DNA of 64,000 nt from Spirochaetaceae bacterium (GCA_011524535.1 WTKD01000013.1:1-64000); one strand, 5' to 3'. Shown: positions 1 through 9,740, counted from the stretch's first letter. Numbers and translations are program-made. The notes: generated by a model from the letters alone, not told the origin.

Positions 1-98
1 TCTCTTATTATTGACGTATCCCGCTCTCTCCCTTCCCTTCTTCTCTCATTGATCTATATATAGAGTATGTTCCAACGGCATTTTTGTCAATACCGTCT

Positions 99-171
99 GG
101 AGGCAAAGGGACTCGAACCCTCGACCCCTAGAATGCAAATCTAGTGCTCTAGCCAACTGAGCTATGCCCCC
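99..171 (-). tRNA. tRNA-Ala(TGC)
   Basis: Minus strand GGGGGCATAGCTCAGTTGGCTAGAGC..CTAGA-TTTGCAT-TCTAG..GGTTCGAGTCCC..TGCCTCC. Cloverleaf arms pair; anticodon TGC; CCA not encoded. Confidence 0.93.
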
Positions 172-268
172 TGTAGCAAAACTATACATTGCCCTAAGGA
201 GACTCGTCAACCAATACCATGCTGTGTTTGTGAGTTTATCTATTTATTTTGTCTTCTGTACAAGGGAC

Positions 269-1165
269 TTAATCAGCGGTATCAAATTCAAACTCTCGTA
301 CAAGCGTAACTACACTATCAGGGTCAAATAAATCCACTGCAAGTAGCTGATCGATTCTTTGTTTGTCTCCGTACCCAGCAATGAATGCCTTACGAAGGTT
401 ATCAAGACCCGCTTGAAAGTCAATCCCTTGGACAAGTTGGATATAGGCTATCTCAAAGAGGTAATTTGTATCTAGCTCGTTTATTTCTATAAGCTTTTCA
501 TATATCGCAAGCAGACGTTCATAATCGCCAATATCGTTATAATATTGAATAACCGGGAGAAATTCTTCTTCGTTATCCTCAATAAGATCAACATACGTAG
601 AATAGAGTAACGTTGCTTCCGAAAGATCCCCAAGTTTCTTATGAGCATCCGCAAGTAACTGCAACACACCCGCCTTGGCTAGCACCGCAGTCTCTCCGTA
701 CAAATTTATAGTTGAGGAACTATCGCTTAGGTTTGAGTACAGCAATGCCGCGTTTTCTTTCATACGATCTTGATCAGCTCCACGGTTGCGCACATCAACA
801 TACAACCGGAGTGAGGCAATATAGAATCCCTTTTTGTATAGGAGCCATGCCTTCAATTCTTCTGCTAACAAATTCTCCGAATTTATTCTCAGGAGCCTCT
901 CAATTCTATCTTCTGCAACAATTAGATCTTCGTTTATCAGCGCTGTAACCGCAACATTGTACATAGCTTCTTCTTTCTGAGAAGCGGCAAGCTCTTCTGC
1001 CTTGGTGAAATATTGTTGCGCCCGTTCGTAATTGCCATCCTCAGAATAATCTCGAGCAATGCCAAAATACTCTAGTTCAAGTTCTTCGCGAGAAACCGTC
1101 TCGCAAGAAAAAAGAAAAAGCACCACAATAAACGCAAGGCTTCTATATAGATTGCGTTCGAGCAT
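269..1165 (-). CDS. TPR-repeat lipoprotein
   Basis: ORF 269..1201; likely start MLERNLYRSL, with lipobox-like FLFSC and TPR-like helices. Starts next to the upstream UPRT-like stop codon. Confidence 0.7.
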   Translation of the reverse strand: MLERNLYRSLAFIVVLFLFSCETVSREELELEYFGIARDYSEDGNYERAQQYFTKAEELAASQKEEAMYNVAVTALINEDLIVAEDRIERLLRINSENLLAEELKAWLLYKKGFYIASLRLYVDVRNRGADQDRMKENAALLYSNLSDSSSTINLYGETAVLAKAGVLQLLADAHKKLGDLSEATLLYSTYVDLIEDNEEEFLPVIQYYNDIGDYERLLAIYEKLIEINELDTNYLFEIAYIQLVQGIDFQAGLDNLRKAFIAGYGDKQRIDQLLAVDLFDPDSVVTLVREFEFDTAD

Positions 1166-1166
1166 G

Positions 1167-2222
1167 CTAACTATTTCCAAAAACACTCTTTTCAATAGCA
1201 CGTACCTGGGCTCTGTACAAATTATTTACCCTAAGACCATAATCTGATATAAGCTGTATAATATTCCTCGGAGAATCTTCAGAATCTATGCCATTAATCC
1301 GGTCGCCCGCATCTCCTAAACCCGGCATAATATAGGATTTCTTATTAAGCATAGGGTCCATCCAAAGAGTATATATGTGAATGTTATCTATGTTTCTAAG
1401 AACGTTTAGCACGCCTCGAAGAGCCGATATGACCGTAAACAAACGAATCGAACGTGGGCGTATTTTTCTTTCTTCAAGATAGCGCAATATTGTTATGAGG
1501 CTTCCGCCTGTCGCATTCATGGGATCAGCAAACAATAAATGTTTATCATTGAGCGATTTAACCGAGAAAAAACTCGCATTCAGGTCCACCTGGTACCTCA
1601 GTGCTTCTTCGCTTTCGCTTTCATTCCGCCTAATTTTGAACAAAGAAAAAGGGGTAACATATCCCGTCGAGCTGTATTCTTGGATGGCCTTAGACATAAT
1701 CATCGAAGGAAGGAGTGCCCCTCGAAGCATGACACAGACCGCAGTATCTTGGATATCATCATCGACATTTGGTATTTTGTGCACCGCAAGATTTCCCACT
1801 GGCTCTGACACCGGCGTTGGGATGATGAAATAGTTCTTTTTACTATTCTGCGAGCCTAAGAACGTGAAATTAAACAACAGTTCATAAGCCCGTTGTGTGA
1901 AATAGACAAATTCCTCATTGTTTGTATTATGGCTTCTGAGTTTTGAAATAAGATACGAGGCCTCTCCGTGCATATCTCTGGGAGTTTCAAAAGAGTAAAC
2001 ATGAACGCGTTCTTCTTTTGAAACAAAATTTTGCAGAAAGTCTCCAATGCTCCCAAACGTTTCGATGAGTTTTTCACGTGCATCGGGGTTTTGCTTCAAT
2101 TCCTGCATCGAAGAAAGCGCCGAAGAGTATAGTGCTTCCACGTCATGGAGGGTCCTTCGATCCTCTTCACTAAGTCTGTTCTTGAGATCTTTATATTTTA
2201 ACAAAAACGAGTCTAGTGCCAT
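1167..2222 (-). CDS. Uracil phosphoribosyltransferase-like protein with N-terminal extension
   Basis: C-terminal half has UPRT-like motifs (LLFADPMNATGGS; GLGDAGDRINGID); about 140 aa N-terminal extension. Confidence 0.75.
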   Translation of the reverse strand: MALDSFLLKYKDLKNRLSEEDRRTLHDVEALYSSALSSMQELKQNPDAREKLIETFGSIGDFLQNFVSKEERVHVYSFETPRDMHGEASYLISKLRSHNTNNEEFVYFTQRAYELLFNFTFLGSQNSKKNYFIIPTPVSEPVGNLAVHKIPNVDDDIQDTAVCVMLRGALLPSMIMSKAIQEYSSTGYVTPFSLFKIRRNESESEEALRYQVDLNASFFSVKSLNDKHLLFADPMNATGGSLITILRYLEERKIRPRSIRLFTVISALRGVLNVLRNIDNIHIYTLWMDPMLNKKSYIMPGLGDAGDRINGIDSEDSPRNIIQLISDYGLRVNNLYRAQVRAIEKSVFGNS

Positions 2223-2329
2223 AAATTATTGTTATCCCAGAATGATGAAAGGTCAAGAACGCGCCTTGAGAATCAAAGCCAAGCACTCAAGGGACACTAC
2301 TCGCGATATATTGCAACCGAGTGAAGATG

Positions 2330-2947
2330 TTATCTTTTTCCCTTTCCCCATTTATGTTTCTTTTTGTACTTGTATGACGTATCATCATCAAATAGTCCAA
2401 ATTCATTACGCCTTTCGCTAATGCGTGTCTGAGTAACAGAAATATCATAGCTCAAAAAATCACTCATTTCTTTATCATTTGAATCGATCAACAGTTCGAT
2501 TGTGCTTGTATTGTCGCCGGACACTTCTATTTGCATCGACCACTGGTATTCTTCATGTGCTTCGAGTCCATCAGGGGTTGTAACCTCGTGCGATCCATAC
2601 ATGGGACCCATTCCCGCTGAGCGATAATATACGGTCAGCGCATGCGGTTCTTCAAAATCTTCTCCATAGTTATTCCGAAGCAGAATCTGTACCTCAATCC
2701 AAACATTCATGACTTTGCGCACATACTCATCATGAATGTTGGCGCTCAACGCATAATCTGACCAATCTGAAGTATTATCCGATGATACGTTTTTGAGTTG
2801 CATGTCTTTTACTGAGATTAGATGTATAGGAGGGTCATGCACGATTATGTGCTCCTCTTCTCCGAAGAAAAAAGCGCATCCACCAAACAATCCTATTCCA
2901 ACAATGGACGTCATCAAAGTAAAAAGAATATATTTGAATGTATTCAC
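2330..2947 (-). CDS. Putative lipoprotein, unknown function
   Basis: 205 aa; N-terminal hydrophobic signal followed by GGC. Confidence 0.55.
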   Translation of the reverse strand: MNTFKYILFTLMTSIVGIGLFGGCAFFFGEEEHIIVHDPPIHLISVKDMQLKNVSSDNTSDWSDYALSANIHDEYVRKVMNVWIEVQILLRNNYGEDFEEPHALTVYYRSAGMGPMYGSHEVTTPDGLEAHEEYQWSMQIEVSGDNTSTIELLIDSNDKEMSDFLSYDISVTQTRISERRNEFGLFDDDTSYKYKKKHKWGKGKR

Positions 2948-3051
2948 AGAAATATGTTACACCTACCGATGGATGCATTCAAGTATGTATAGCACAGCGG
3001 CAAAAAACGACTCCTCCACATGTCGGTACAAGAGAGATGGAAGTGTAACAC

Positions 3052-3123
3052 TATCTCCTAGGGGAGTCGAACCCCTGTTGCTGGACTGAAAACCCAGAGT
3101 CCTAACCACTAGACGAAGGAGAC
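3052..3123 (-). tRNA. tRNA-Glu(TTC)
   Basis: Minus strand GTCTCCTTCGTCTAGTGGTTAGGAC..CTGGG-TTTTCAG-TCCAG..GGGGTTCGACTCCCC..AGGAGAT; anticodon TTC. Confidence 0.93.
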
Positions 3124-3150
3124 AAACAAATTTTTTTGGAATAAATTCCT

Positions 3151-3223
3151 TGAGCCGCACAGGGTTCGAACCTGTGACCTTCGCCTTAAAAGGGCGTCGC
3201 TCTACCAACTGAGCTAGCGGCCC
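3151..3223 (-). tRNA. tRNA-Lys(TTT)
   Basis: Minus strand GGGCCGCTAGCTCAGTTGGTAGAGCG..CCTTTTAAGG..GGTTCGAACCC..GCGGCTC; anticodon TTT. Confidence 0.93.
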
Positions 3224-3277
3224 GCTCAAATAGAGTGTATATATCCAAAATGATCCTTGTCAACTGCTACATATATG

Positions 3278-3910
3278 TTAATTTGCATTTTCTTGCGTTA
3301 ATCTGTTTATCGCTTCGCGGGCAGCGTCAGAAGAACTATTTATTTCCAAAGCCCTTTGATAGGCGGTTATTGCACGATCAGATTCTCCTAAAGTTTCCCG
3401 TATCTGCCCCAAAAATTCCCACCAAACGGCATTCCCTGGGTTGTAGTACGTTGCAGCGCTGAGACTTATTTCTGCATTTCTTAGATTACCGAGCTCTGCA
3501 TAGGATATACCCATGTGATAGTGTATCTGATCGATATCATTTCCGTTTGGAGCAACTCGTAGATAGCGCAAACCAACATCAAGGGCTTGTTCAAAATTTT
3601 CAAGAGCTATATGAGCCTCAGCGAGAATATAAACAACTCGGCTGTCAAAAGAATTAACCAAAATGGCAGCATTCATATCTACTACGGCATCTTCGTAGCG
3701 GCGAAGAGCCAGTAGGCTCCAACCTCTCACGGTATAGGCATCCATGTTTCTAGGATTTGCTTCTAATTCCTGAGCCGTTACCGCAAGTGCATCCGTGTAT
3801 TGTCCGTTTCGATACATATTTAACGCATCGAGCTGAACTTCATCATTTTCTTGCCCAAATGCATAAAAACAAAGAAAAAAGAGACATACCAATACAGCTC
3901 TTGTTTTCAT
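3278..3910 (-). CDS. Secreted TPR-repeat protein
   Basis: 210 aa; signal peptide; TPR repeats (ALEINSSSDAAREAINRL etc.). Confidence 0.75.
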   Translation of the reverse strand: MKTRAVLVCLFFLCFYAFGQENDEVQLDALNMYRNGQYTDALAVTAQELEANPRNMDAYTVRGWSLLALRRYEDAVVDMNAAILVNSFDSRVVYILAEAHIALENFEQALDVGLRYLRVAPNGNDIDQIHYHMGISYAELGNLRNAEISLSAATYYNPGNAVWWEFLGQIRETLGESDRAITAYQRALEINSSSDAAREAINRLTQENAN

Positions 3911-4290
3911 CTGGATGTCGTTACACCAGCATCTTCTGCTTGACCTACGATGTATTCACCACGCAACACAGCGCCCCGTTGCATTAAGACATGTTTCGCA
4001 CGAACGTTTCCAGAAATCTTTGCTGAGTCGTAAATTTCCACTGTGTCTTTGGCGTGAATATCTCCGTGTATGCTTCCATACGTGACCACGGTTTTTGCAT
4101 GAACATTCGCTTTTACCGTTGCATTCTTACTGACATATACCTCAACGGTAGAATCTACACTTCCTTCTACTACACCCTGTATTAACACCACTTCTTCTGT
4201 GTGTATACTCCCATCGAAGGATAAGTCACTTGAAAGAAGAGTATCATTGCTAATTTCTTTACTTTTCGATTTCGCCATCTCGTGCCTCAA
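3907..4290 (-). CDS. Bactofilin (polymer-forming cytoskeletal protein)
   Basis: Beta-helical repeats with alternating hydrophobics (VVLIQGVVEGSVDSTVEVYVSKNATVKANVHAKTVVTYGSIHGDI..). Confidence 0.85.
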   Translation of the reverse strand: MRHEMAKSKSKEISNDTLLSSDLSFDGSIHTEEVVLIQGVVEGSVDSTVEVYVSKNATVKANVHAKTVVTYGSIHGDIHAKDTVEIYDSAKISGNVRAKHVLMQRGAVLRGEYIVGQAEDAGVTTSR

Positions 4291-5035
4291 GTATATCGCT
4301 CATTTTTGAGTCGATCAATTCAACCAAGGAAGTCGTCTTGTCTAAAAAATGCTCGCGCATCGATTGTGCATGTGGATTATACATATGCATATCGTAAAAC
4401 AATTGCTCAGAATCATTGCCGGTTTGGGTTACTATTTCGGTGAGTGCCCTATATCCCTTCGTTGCGTAATCAATACCCCGCAATGGAAGGTCTCCAAGTA
4501 TTCGACCAACAAAATGCGTGAGACATTGCGTGTATGCCATCAACTTGTCATGTTCCTCTGGCTCCATTTCCTCTAATGTAAAAGGAAAAACAGAAAAAAA
4601 GTCGTGAAATCTTTGTTTTTGCTCGGCTGTTGCCCGCACTGAACACGTAATAACACGCATAGGAATATTCGGCTGGTAGGAGTCTGGACCAAATAGAGGG
4701 TGCGTTCCGATTACTGGTATATTTTCATCGAGGCAAGCAACGATGTTTTCAAGGGGATATTGTTTTACCGAACAAGTATCTGCAATGATAGTACCAGGTT
4801 CAATATACTGCGCCAGGCTCCGTATGACAGGCAGGGTTTCTGATATCGGGGTACAGAGAAAAATCAGATCACATTGCACAAAATCATTGACCGGTGACAT
4901 TCTATACCCGGCATTCTCAGAGACGGGTTTTGAAATAGACTTTATTGGATCAGCAACAAGAACTTCGTGCCGCTCGGAGAGTATCTGCGCCCATAATTTC
5001 CCAAATCTTCCGTACCCATATACACCGGCAATCAT
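4259..5035 (-). CDS. tyrA: Prephenate dehydrogenase
   Basis: MIAGVYGYGRFGKLWAQIL Rossmann motif; CSVKQYPLENIVACL; GTHPLFGPDS motif. ORF extends to 5092. Confidence 0.85.
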   Translation of the reverse strand: MIAGVYGYGRFGKLWAQILSERHEVLVADPIKSISKPVSENAGYRMSPVNDFVQCDLIFLCTPISETLPVIRSLAQYIEPGTIIADTCSVKQYPLENIVACLDENIPVIGTHPLFGPDSYQPNIPMRVITCSVRATAEQKQRFHDFFSVFPFTLEEMEPEEHDKLMAYTQCLTHFVGRILGDLPLRGIDYATKGYRALTEIVTQTGNDSEQLFYDMHMYNPHAQSMREHFLDKTTSLVELIDSKMSDILEARDGEIEK

Positions 5036-5132
5036 GACATATTGTATGGTGATAGTTCTTTTTTGCATATATAAGACCGACGACAGGCTCATCGTGTTGA
5101 CACTATTTTTGCGTAGTTATTCACTAAAACAT

Positions 5133-5885
5133 ATGCAAATAATATTGTGCGGATACGGCAGAATGGGAAGAGCCATTGAGTCTTTAATTGCACCAGAAGA
5201 CAATATTGTTGCACGCATAGATCCGCAGGCATCTGCTGAAACGACCCCTAGCTTGTCCTCTGAATTAGCCCAACAGGCCGATGTAATCATAGAGTTTTCT
5301 ACCCCAAATGCGGCTATAGATAATCTCAAACAATATGTAGAATATGGCCTTCCTGCGATTGTCGGTACAACTGGATGGGATGCATCAGAATATATGGAAA
5401 ATAACAGAGCCCTACCTATTCCCTATTTGTGGTCGAGCAATTTTTCCATCGGCGCCTATATGCTAAAAAAACTCAGTCAATACGTTGCTAAATGGACAAA
5501 TCTGTTACAAGAATACGACATTATGATGCATGAATATCATCATAAATTGAAGAAAGACAGCCCTTCAGGCACAGCACTTGCCATAGCACAGGCGATCCTT
5601 GCAGCCAGCGACAGAAAAAAGAAAATTTCCTCAGAACCCCTACAAACAGAAATTGATCCCTCGGTTCTTCACGTAACTGCAACTCGTGGAGGTTCTATCC
5701 CTGGAACCCATACTGTAACAATTGATAGCCCTGCGGATAGTATTCAGTTATCGCATATCGCAAGGACTCGCTATGGATTTGCTCTCGGAGCATTAAGAGC
5801 TGCTCGCTGGATAATTAACCAAGGAGCAGGATTTCATACAATTGAGCAGTTTATAGAGGAGACATTGTTTTCAGGAACAGAATAG
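5133..5885 (+). CDS. dapB: 4-hydroxy-tetrahydrodipicolinate reductase
   Basis: MQIILCGYGRMGRAIE; HEYHHKLKKDSPSGTA motif. Start trimmed from the 4743 ORF. Confidence 0.95.
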   Translation: MQIILCGYGRMGRAIESLIAPEDNIVARIDPQASAETTPSLSSELAQQADVIIEFSTPNAAIDNLKQYVEYGLPAIVGTTGWDASEYMENNRALPIPYLWSSNFSIGAYMLKKLSQYVAKWTNLLQEYDIMMHEYHHKLKKDSPSGTALAIAQAILAASDRKKKISSEPLQTEIDPSVLHVTATRGGSIPGTHTVTIDSPADSIQLSHIARTRYGFALGALRAARWIINQGAGFHTIEQFIEETLFSGTE

Positions 5886-5895
5886 GAGTCAAAAT

Positions 5896-6771
5896 ATGCT
5901 AGAAGGAAGCTATACAGCCATTGTAACCCCATTCAAAACATCGGGAGAAATCGATTTTTCCGCATTGGAAGCATTAACGGAGTATCAAGTAGAAAATGGA
6001 ATAGATGGTATCGTCGCTGTAGGAACAACTGGAGAGAGCCCTACTGTTAGCCACGAAGAAAATGTCGACATAGTAAAAAAAGTAGTTTCTTTTTCAGGCT
6101 CACGCACCAAGGTAATCGCAGGAACAGGCTCTAACTCGACCGCAGAAGCCATTTTTATGACCGAGCAAATTGCGGATACAGGCGCCTCTCATAGTCTACA
6201 GGTAAGTCCTTACTACAATAAACCAAACCAGGAAGGACTTTATCGGCATTTTTCTAGTATAGCAGACGCCTGCTCTATTCCGATTATTCTATACAACGTA
6301 CCAGGAAGGACCGGGAGCTCTATAGACAATGACACTATTTTACGACTTGCAAAGCATGAGAACATCGTTGCAGTCAAAGAAGCAAGCGGCGATTTGATAA
6401 AGGTATCCGATCTGATACAAAGAAAACCACCTGGATTTTCTGTTATCAGTGGGAACGATGATTCTGCCTTTATGCTGTGCGCCCTAGGAGGGCAAGGTGT
6501 TATTTCTGTTGCAAGCAATGTCGCCCCAGCACTTGTTATATCGATGATACGGGATATATTGGAAAATAATATTGAAAAATCGAGAATATTGCATCATAAG
6601 CTATCACCTCTTTTTTCCGTCTTGTTCTGCGATGCAAACCCTATTCCGGTAAAATATGCATTATCTATCATGAACCTTTGCGAGGAGAAATATCGACTCC
6701 CTCTGTGCGAACTTTCAAATGAAAAAAAGCAACTCGTCGCATCCGTGCTTCGATCACTCGATTTGGTTTGA
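5896..6771 (+). CDS. dapA: 4-hydroxy-tetrahydrodipicolinate synthase
   Basis: GSYTAIVTPF; GTTGESPT; YYNKPNQEGLYRHF; ILYNVPGRTG; VAVKEASG motifs. Confidence 0.96.
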   Translation: MLEGSYTAIVTPFKTSGEIDFSALEALTEYQVENGIDGIVAVGTTGESPTVSHEENVDIVKKVVSFSGSRTKVIAGTGSNSTAEAIFMTEQIADTGASHSLQVSPYYNKPNQEGLYRHFSSIADACSIPIILYNVPGRTGSSIDNDTILRLAKHENIVAVKEASGDLIKVSDLIQRKPPGFSVISGNDDSAFMLCALGGQGVISVASNVAPALVISMIRDILENNIEKSRILHHKLSPLFSVLFCDANPIPVKYALSIMNLCEEKYRLPLCELSNEKKQLVASVLRSLDLV

Positions 6772-6815
6772 TTGTATCAACCCTTTCTTAAATACCAGTG
6801 TTGTCTCTATAGAAT

Positions 6816-6845
6816 GCTCCATGGAGGTCTATGGAGCTATATTTT
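6816..6845 (+). terminator. Putative intrinsic terminator after dapA
   Basis: Perfect 7-bp stem GCTCCAT-(8 nt)-ATGGAGC followed by TATATTTT; overlaps the 3' end of convergent rsmA. Confidence 0.5.
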
Positions 6846-7620
6846 GTACTTTCTCACACAAACGTTCCCATTCATCAAGCGTCAATGATTCCGCCCGCCT
6901 ATTTCCCAATGTAGTAAGGAGCCCTTGTTGCTCGTCGCCGACAATCCCTTTAAAATTGTTTTGGAGAGTTTTTCTTCTCATCCTAAATCCGATTTTTAGC
7001 AATTCTGCTGCATTAATACGCAAATCCAGCGGTACTGTGCTTTTTTTGGGAGAAAGAGTTATCGTAGAACACATTACGTTCGGCGGGGGTGAAAAAGCTC
7101 CAGGCGGAATAGTATATCCAACCTTTACCTCGTAATACATCTGTAAAAAAACGGAGATATGACCATAACTCTTCGTGCTTGGTCTGGCCGATATACGCTC
7201 TACCAACTCCTTCTGCAAAATTCCTTGTATTGGAATTAGTTTTTGTGAGCGCATAGTAAAGTCCATGAGGAAAGGAATTCCAATATCGAATGGAAAATTG
7301 GATACAATATAATCCGGTATTGGAGTGTTCTGCCATGTCTTGCAGGCATCTCCCGACACGATGGTACAACGCCCTTGGTCTATTTCATGGGCAAATCGCT
7401 CACGCAAATGCTTACACCACCGAAAATCGTATTCAAACAGATAAAGATTATGACCCATTGAAAGTAAATCCTGAGCAAGAAGCCCTGACCCTGCGCCGAT
7501 ATCCCAAATTACCGAGGAATTCCTCATCTGCATGGCCGTTAAGAATTTGCTGCGATGATTTTTATCGATTAGAAAGTGCTGCCCGAGATGTCTATATTTA
7601 CTAGGTTCGCTGCGACACAT
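6829..7620 (-). CDS. rsmA: 16S rRNA dimethyladenosine transferase (KsgA/RsmA family, divergent)
   Basis: HLGQHFLID; DIGAGSGLL; GDACKTW; SNFPFDIG motif in place of NLPYNI. Confidence 0.85.
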   Translation of the reverse strand: MCRSEPSKYRHLGQHFLIDKNHRSKFLTAMQMRNSSVIWDIGAGSGLLAQDLLSMGHNLYLFEYDFRWCKHLRERFAHEIDQGRCTIVSGDACKTWQNTPIPDYIVSNFPFDIGIPFLMDFTMRSQKLIPIQGILQKELVERISARPSTKSYGHISVFLQMYYEVKVGYTIPPGAFSPPPNVMCSTITLSPKKSTVPLDLRINAAELLKIGFRMRRKTLQNNFKGIVGDEQQGLLTTLGNRRAESLTLDEWERLCEKVQNIAP

Positions 7621-9139
7621 TCTTTTCCGGAATTGTACTATGCGATAGCCTAAGCGTCGACATGAGGATTTTGATAGTCTTTTTTCTTTTTACATAAACG
7701 ATAGTTACGATCCCAATACAGACAAATAATAATAGAGAAAATCCAATCCAATCGAGCCTAGGGAAACGTTTTCCAAGCGAAACCAAGTAAAAGCTAAGAT
7801 CGTACACCCATTCGAGTAATATCGATATAACAGTAAACTCAGGAATAATAATATGTGCAAATCCCAAAACCATATAGACTGAGATCATCAATCCGAGGAT
7901 GACACTAGTGGCTATACCTCCAGTGCTTATTTCCCCAAATACCGCCAGAACAAATGGGGCTGTAGCAAGTATAGGAGCAATACTAATAGCGAAGGATGAT
8001 GCAAGAACCGACGGTAGTACATGTCTTAGGCATTTCAGTATGGGACCATAGGCATACGCAATGCCCAATATTGCCGCACTAGAAAGCAGAAATGAAAATT
8101 CTCTCAATATAGTTGGCACGAAAAGGCTACACAACAGTACCGACAGATATAACACTATATTGAGACGTAACTGGATACGAAATAGAACTGCAAATACATA
8201 CACAAGAACCATAAACAAGGCTCTCATTAAAGAAGGGATCGGTCCCACCATTATGCAATATCCTATAGAAAAAATAGCTGCGGTACATAAGGCGAATCTT
8301 CTACCAAAAAGAATACTCAGAAAAAACAGAATGATCGCAAAAATCAGAGAAAGATGCATACCAGATAATGCCAACACATGGGCATTCCCCGATTCACGGT
8401 ATCTCTGCACAACAATAGGATCTAATCTTGATCGATCGCCCAAGAACAAAGCTCGTAACAGAGAAGCCTCTTCTACACCAAGGATTTCAATTCGCTCGAG
8501 TATCCTAGTGAAAATACTACGGCGCAACGCAGGCAATCCATAACCCTTAGGTATTACATCGATATGTACAGGAAAAAAACGCCAGCGGACAGCGGTATTT
8601 ACATCGTCAGACGAATAATTATTTCTTGAATTTTCTGCAATAAACTCTCCCTGCATCCGAACACTATCTCCTCTGTAATACCGCGCAGAAGGAGACCAAT
8701 ACACTTCCACTATCCCAGACCCTGATACTTTCACCCCTTCCCCATTTTCCATCCAATCTATATCTACAACCATTCGAACGTTTTTATCACCTCGATACGT
8801 AATATCGTTGTGTAACCGCCCTTCTATATATTCAATCGATGTCACGGGCATAAGGAATATGGGCTCATGTGATTCATATCGACTCTGAACAAATATGGCC
8901 AAGGAACACCCGAGCAATATGTACCATCCCCAATGCGCATATGGATTCGACGATACGGTAAAAGTATTGTAGATACAAGACGTAATCAGGCATAATAGGC
9001 AAGCTATAATACATATAGTTATTGGCAACTTTCCATATACAACAATTCCCACCACACATACAATAATGCTAGGTGGTGATATTCGTTCAGTTATGCTAAC
9101 AACTCCCGAAACTAGCAATCCAGCCCCATCTTTTTCCAT
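7601..9139 (-). CDS. comEC: ComEC/Rec2-family membrane protein lacking the C-terminal metallo-beta-lactamase domain
   Basis: ALFLGDRSRLDPIVVQRYRESGNAHVLALSGMHLSLI signature; multi-TM; ends shortly after the TM region. Probable start MEKDGAG, with other starts possible. Confidence 0.85.
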   Translation of the reverse strand: MEKDGAGLLVSGVVSITERISPPSIIVCVVGIVVYGKLPITICIIACLLCLITSCIYNTFTVSSNPYAHWGWYILLGCSLAIFVQSRYESHEPIFLMPVTSIEYIEGRLHNDITYRGDKNVRMVVDIDWMENGEGVKVSGSGIVEVYWSPSARYYRGDSVRMQGEFIAENSRNNYSSDDVNTAVRWRFFPVHIDVIPKGYGLPALRRSIFTRILERIEILGVEEASLLRALFLGDRSRLDPIVVQRYRESGNAHVLALSGMHLSLIFAIILFFLSILFGRRFALCTAAIFSIGYCIMVGPIPSLMRALFMVLVYVFAVLFRIQLRLNIVLYLSVLLCSLFVPTILREFSFLLSSAAILGIAYAYGPILKCLRHVLPSVLASSFAISIAPILATAPFVLAVFGEISTGGIATSVILGLMISVYMVLGFAHIIIPEFTVISILLEWVYDLSFYLVSLGKRFPRLDWIGFSLLLFVCIGIVTIVYVKRKKTIKILMSTLRLSHSTIPEKNVSQRT

Positions 9140-9740
9140 ATTTAGACTTCTCTCATCGCTTGTTCTGTTCCTTGTTCTTCTATACATTCTCCCTATCCCA
9201 TTTTGGGAATCGCACTCGAAGACATTCACATTGTTCTTGCTAACAGTGCAACGGATATGTATAACTATTGTTTTCTTACTCTTCCTAAAAAAACATTTAC
9301 ATATTCCGCTCATGTCCGTCACACAGTTTTCCTACCGCCCCGCAATAGCCATTGGCGTTGGCGTACCCGTTGGCCTTCTTTGTGCATTTAGCCGCTTCTT
9401 ATTGCCTTACCCCGACATATCGATGCAGGAGTACATACAAACATCAGCGACCATGTTTGTTGTAACGCTCATTCTGACATCACTACTTGAGGAAGTAATA
9501 TTTCGCGGGATAACATATACTAGCCTAAAATTGTGTGGAATAACCTCCCTTTTTTCGGCGTGTATATGCTCAACAGTATTCGCTCTTTTTCATATGCAAT
9601 ATGGCCCCATTCAGATGATATTTGCATTTGTGGTGTCAATGATCTTTTTCGGTATGAATGCCCGTACAAAAAATATTCTATCTTCGATGACCGCACATAC
9701 AATGTATAATCTGTACATATTCATAGAGTTCGCACGATGA
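9093..9740 (+). CDS. CPBP family intramembrane metalloprotease
   Basis: LLEEVIFRGITYTSL (EEVxxR) and FALFHMQYG motifs; multi-TM. Confidence 0.88.
   Translation: MLTTPETSNPAPSFSIFRLLSSLVLFLVLLYILPIPFWESHSKTFTLFLLTVQRICITIVFLLFLKKHLHIPLMSVTQFSYRPAIAIGVGVPVGLLCAFSRFLLPYPDISMQEYIQTSATMFVVTLILTSLLEEVIFRGITYTSLKLCGITSLFSACICSTVFALFHMQYGPIQMIFAFVVSMIFFGMNARTKNILSSMTAHTMYNLYIFIEFAR

Noticed and set aside
1495-1833. 112-aa and similar antisense/overlapping ORFs in the supplied track (e.g. 1495..1833, 8061..8543, 35533..35775, 45602..46033)
   Set aside because: They lie opposite or within strongly recognisable genes, have no domain signature and look like compositional shadow ORFs.
2264-2292. CCTTGAG...CTCAAGG inverted repeat upstream of the UPRT gene
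   Set aside because: Short 7-bp arms with a 15-nt loop and no T-run; could occur by chance.
5097-5133. TTGACA box upstream of dapB as a leaderless promoter
   Set aside because: No convincing -10 at 16-18 bp spacing (best 3/6 matches).
6829-7620. rsmA as an inactive pseudo-methyltransferase because of NFPFDIG vs NLPYNI
   Set aside because: SAM-binding motif DIGAGSGLL and overall layout are intact; the motif IV change is within plausible divergence and insufficient to claim loss of activity.
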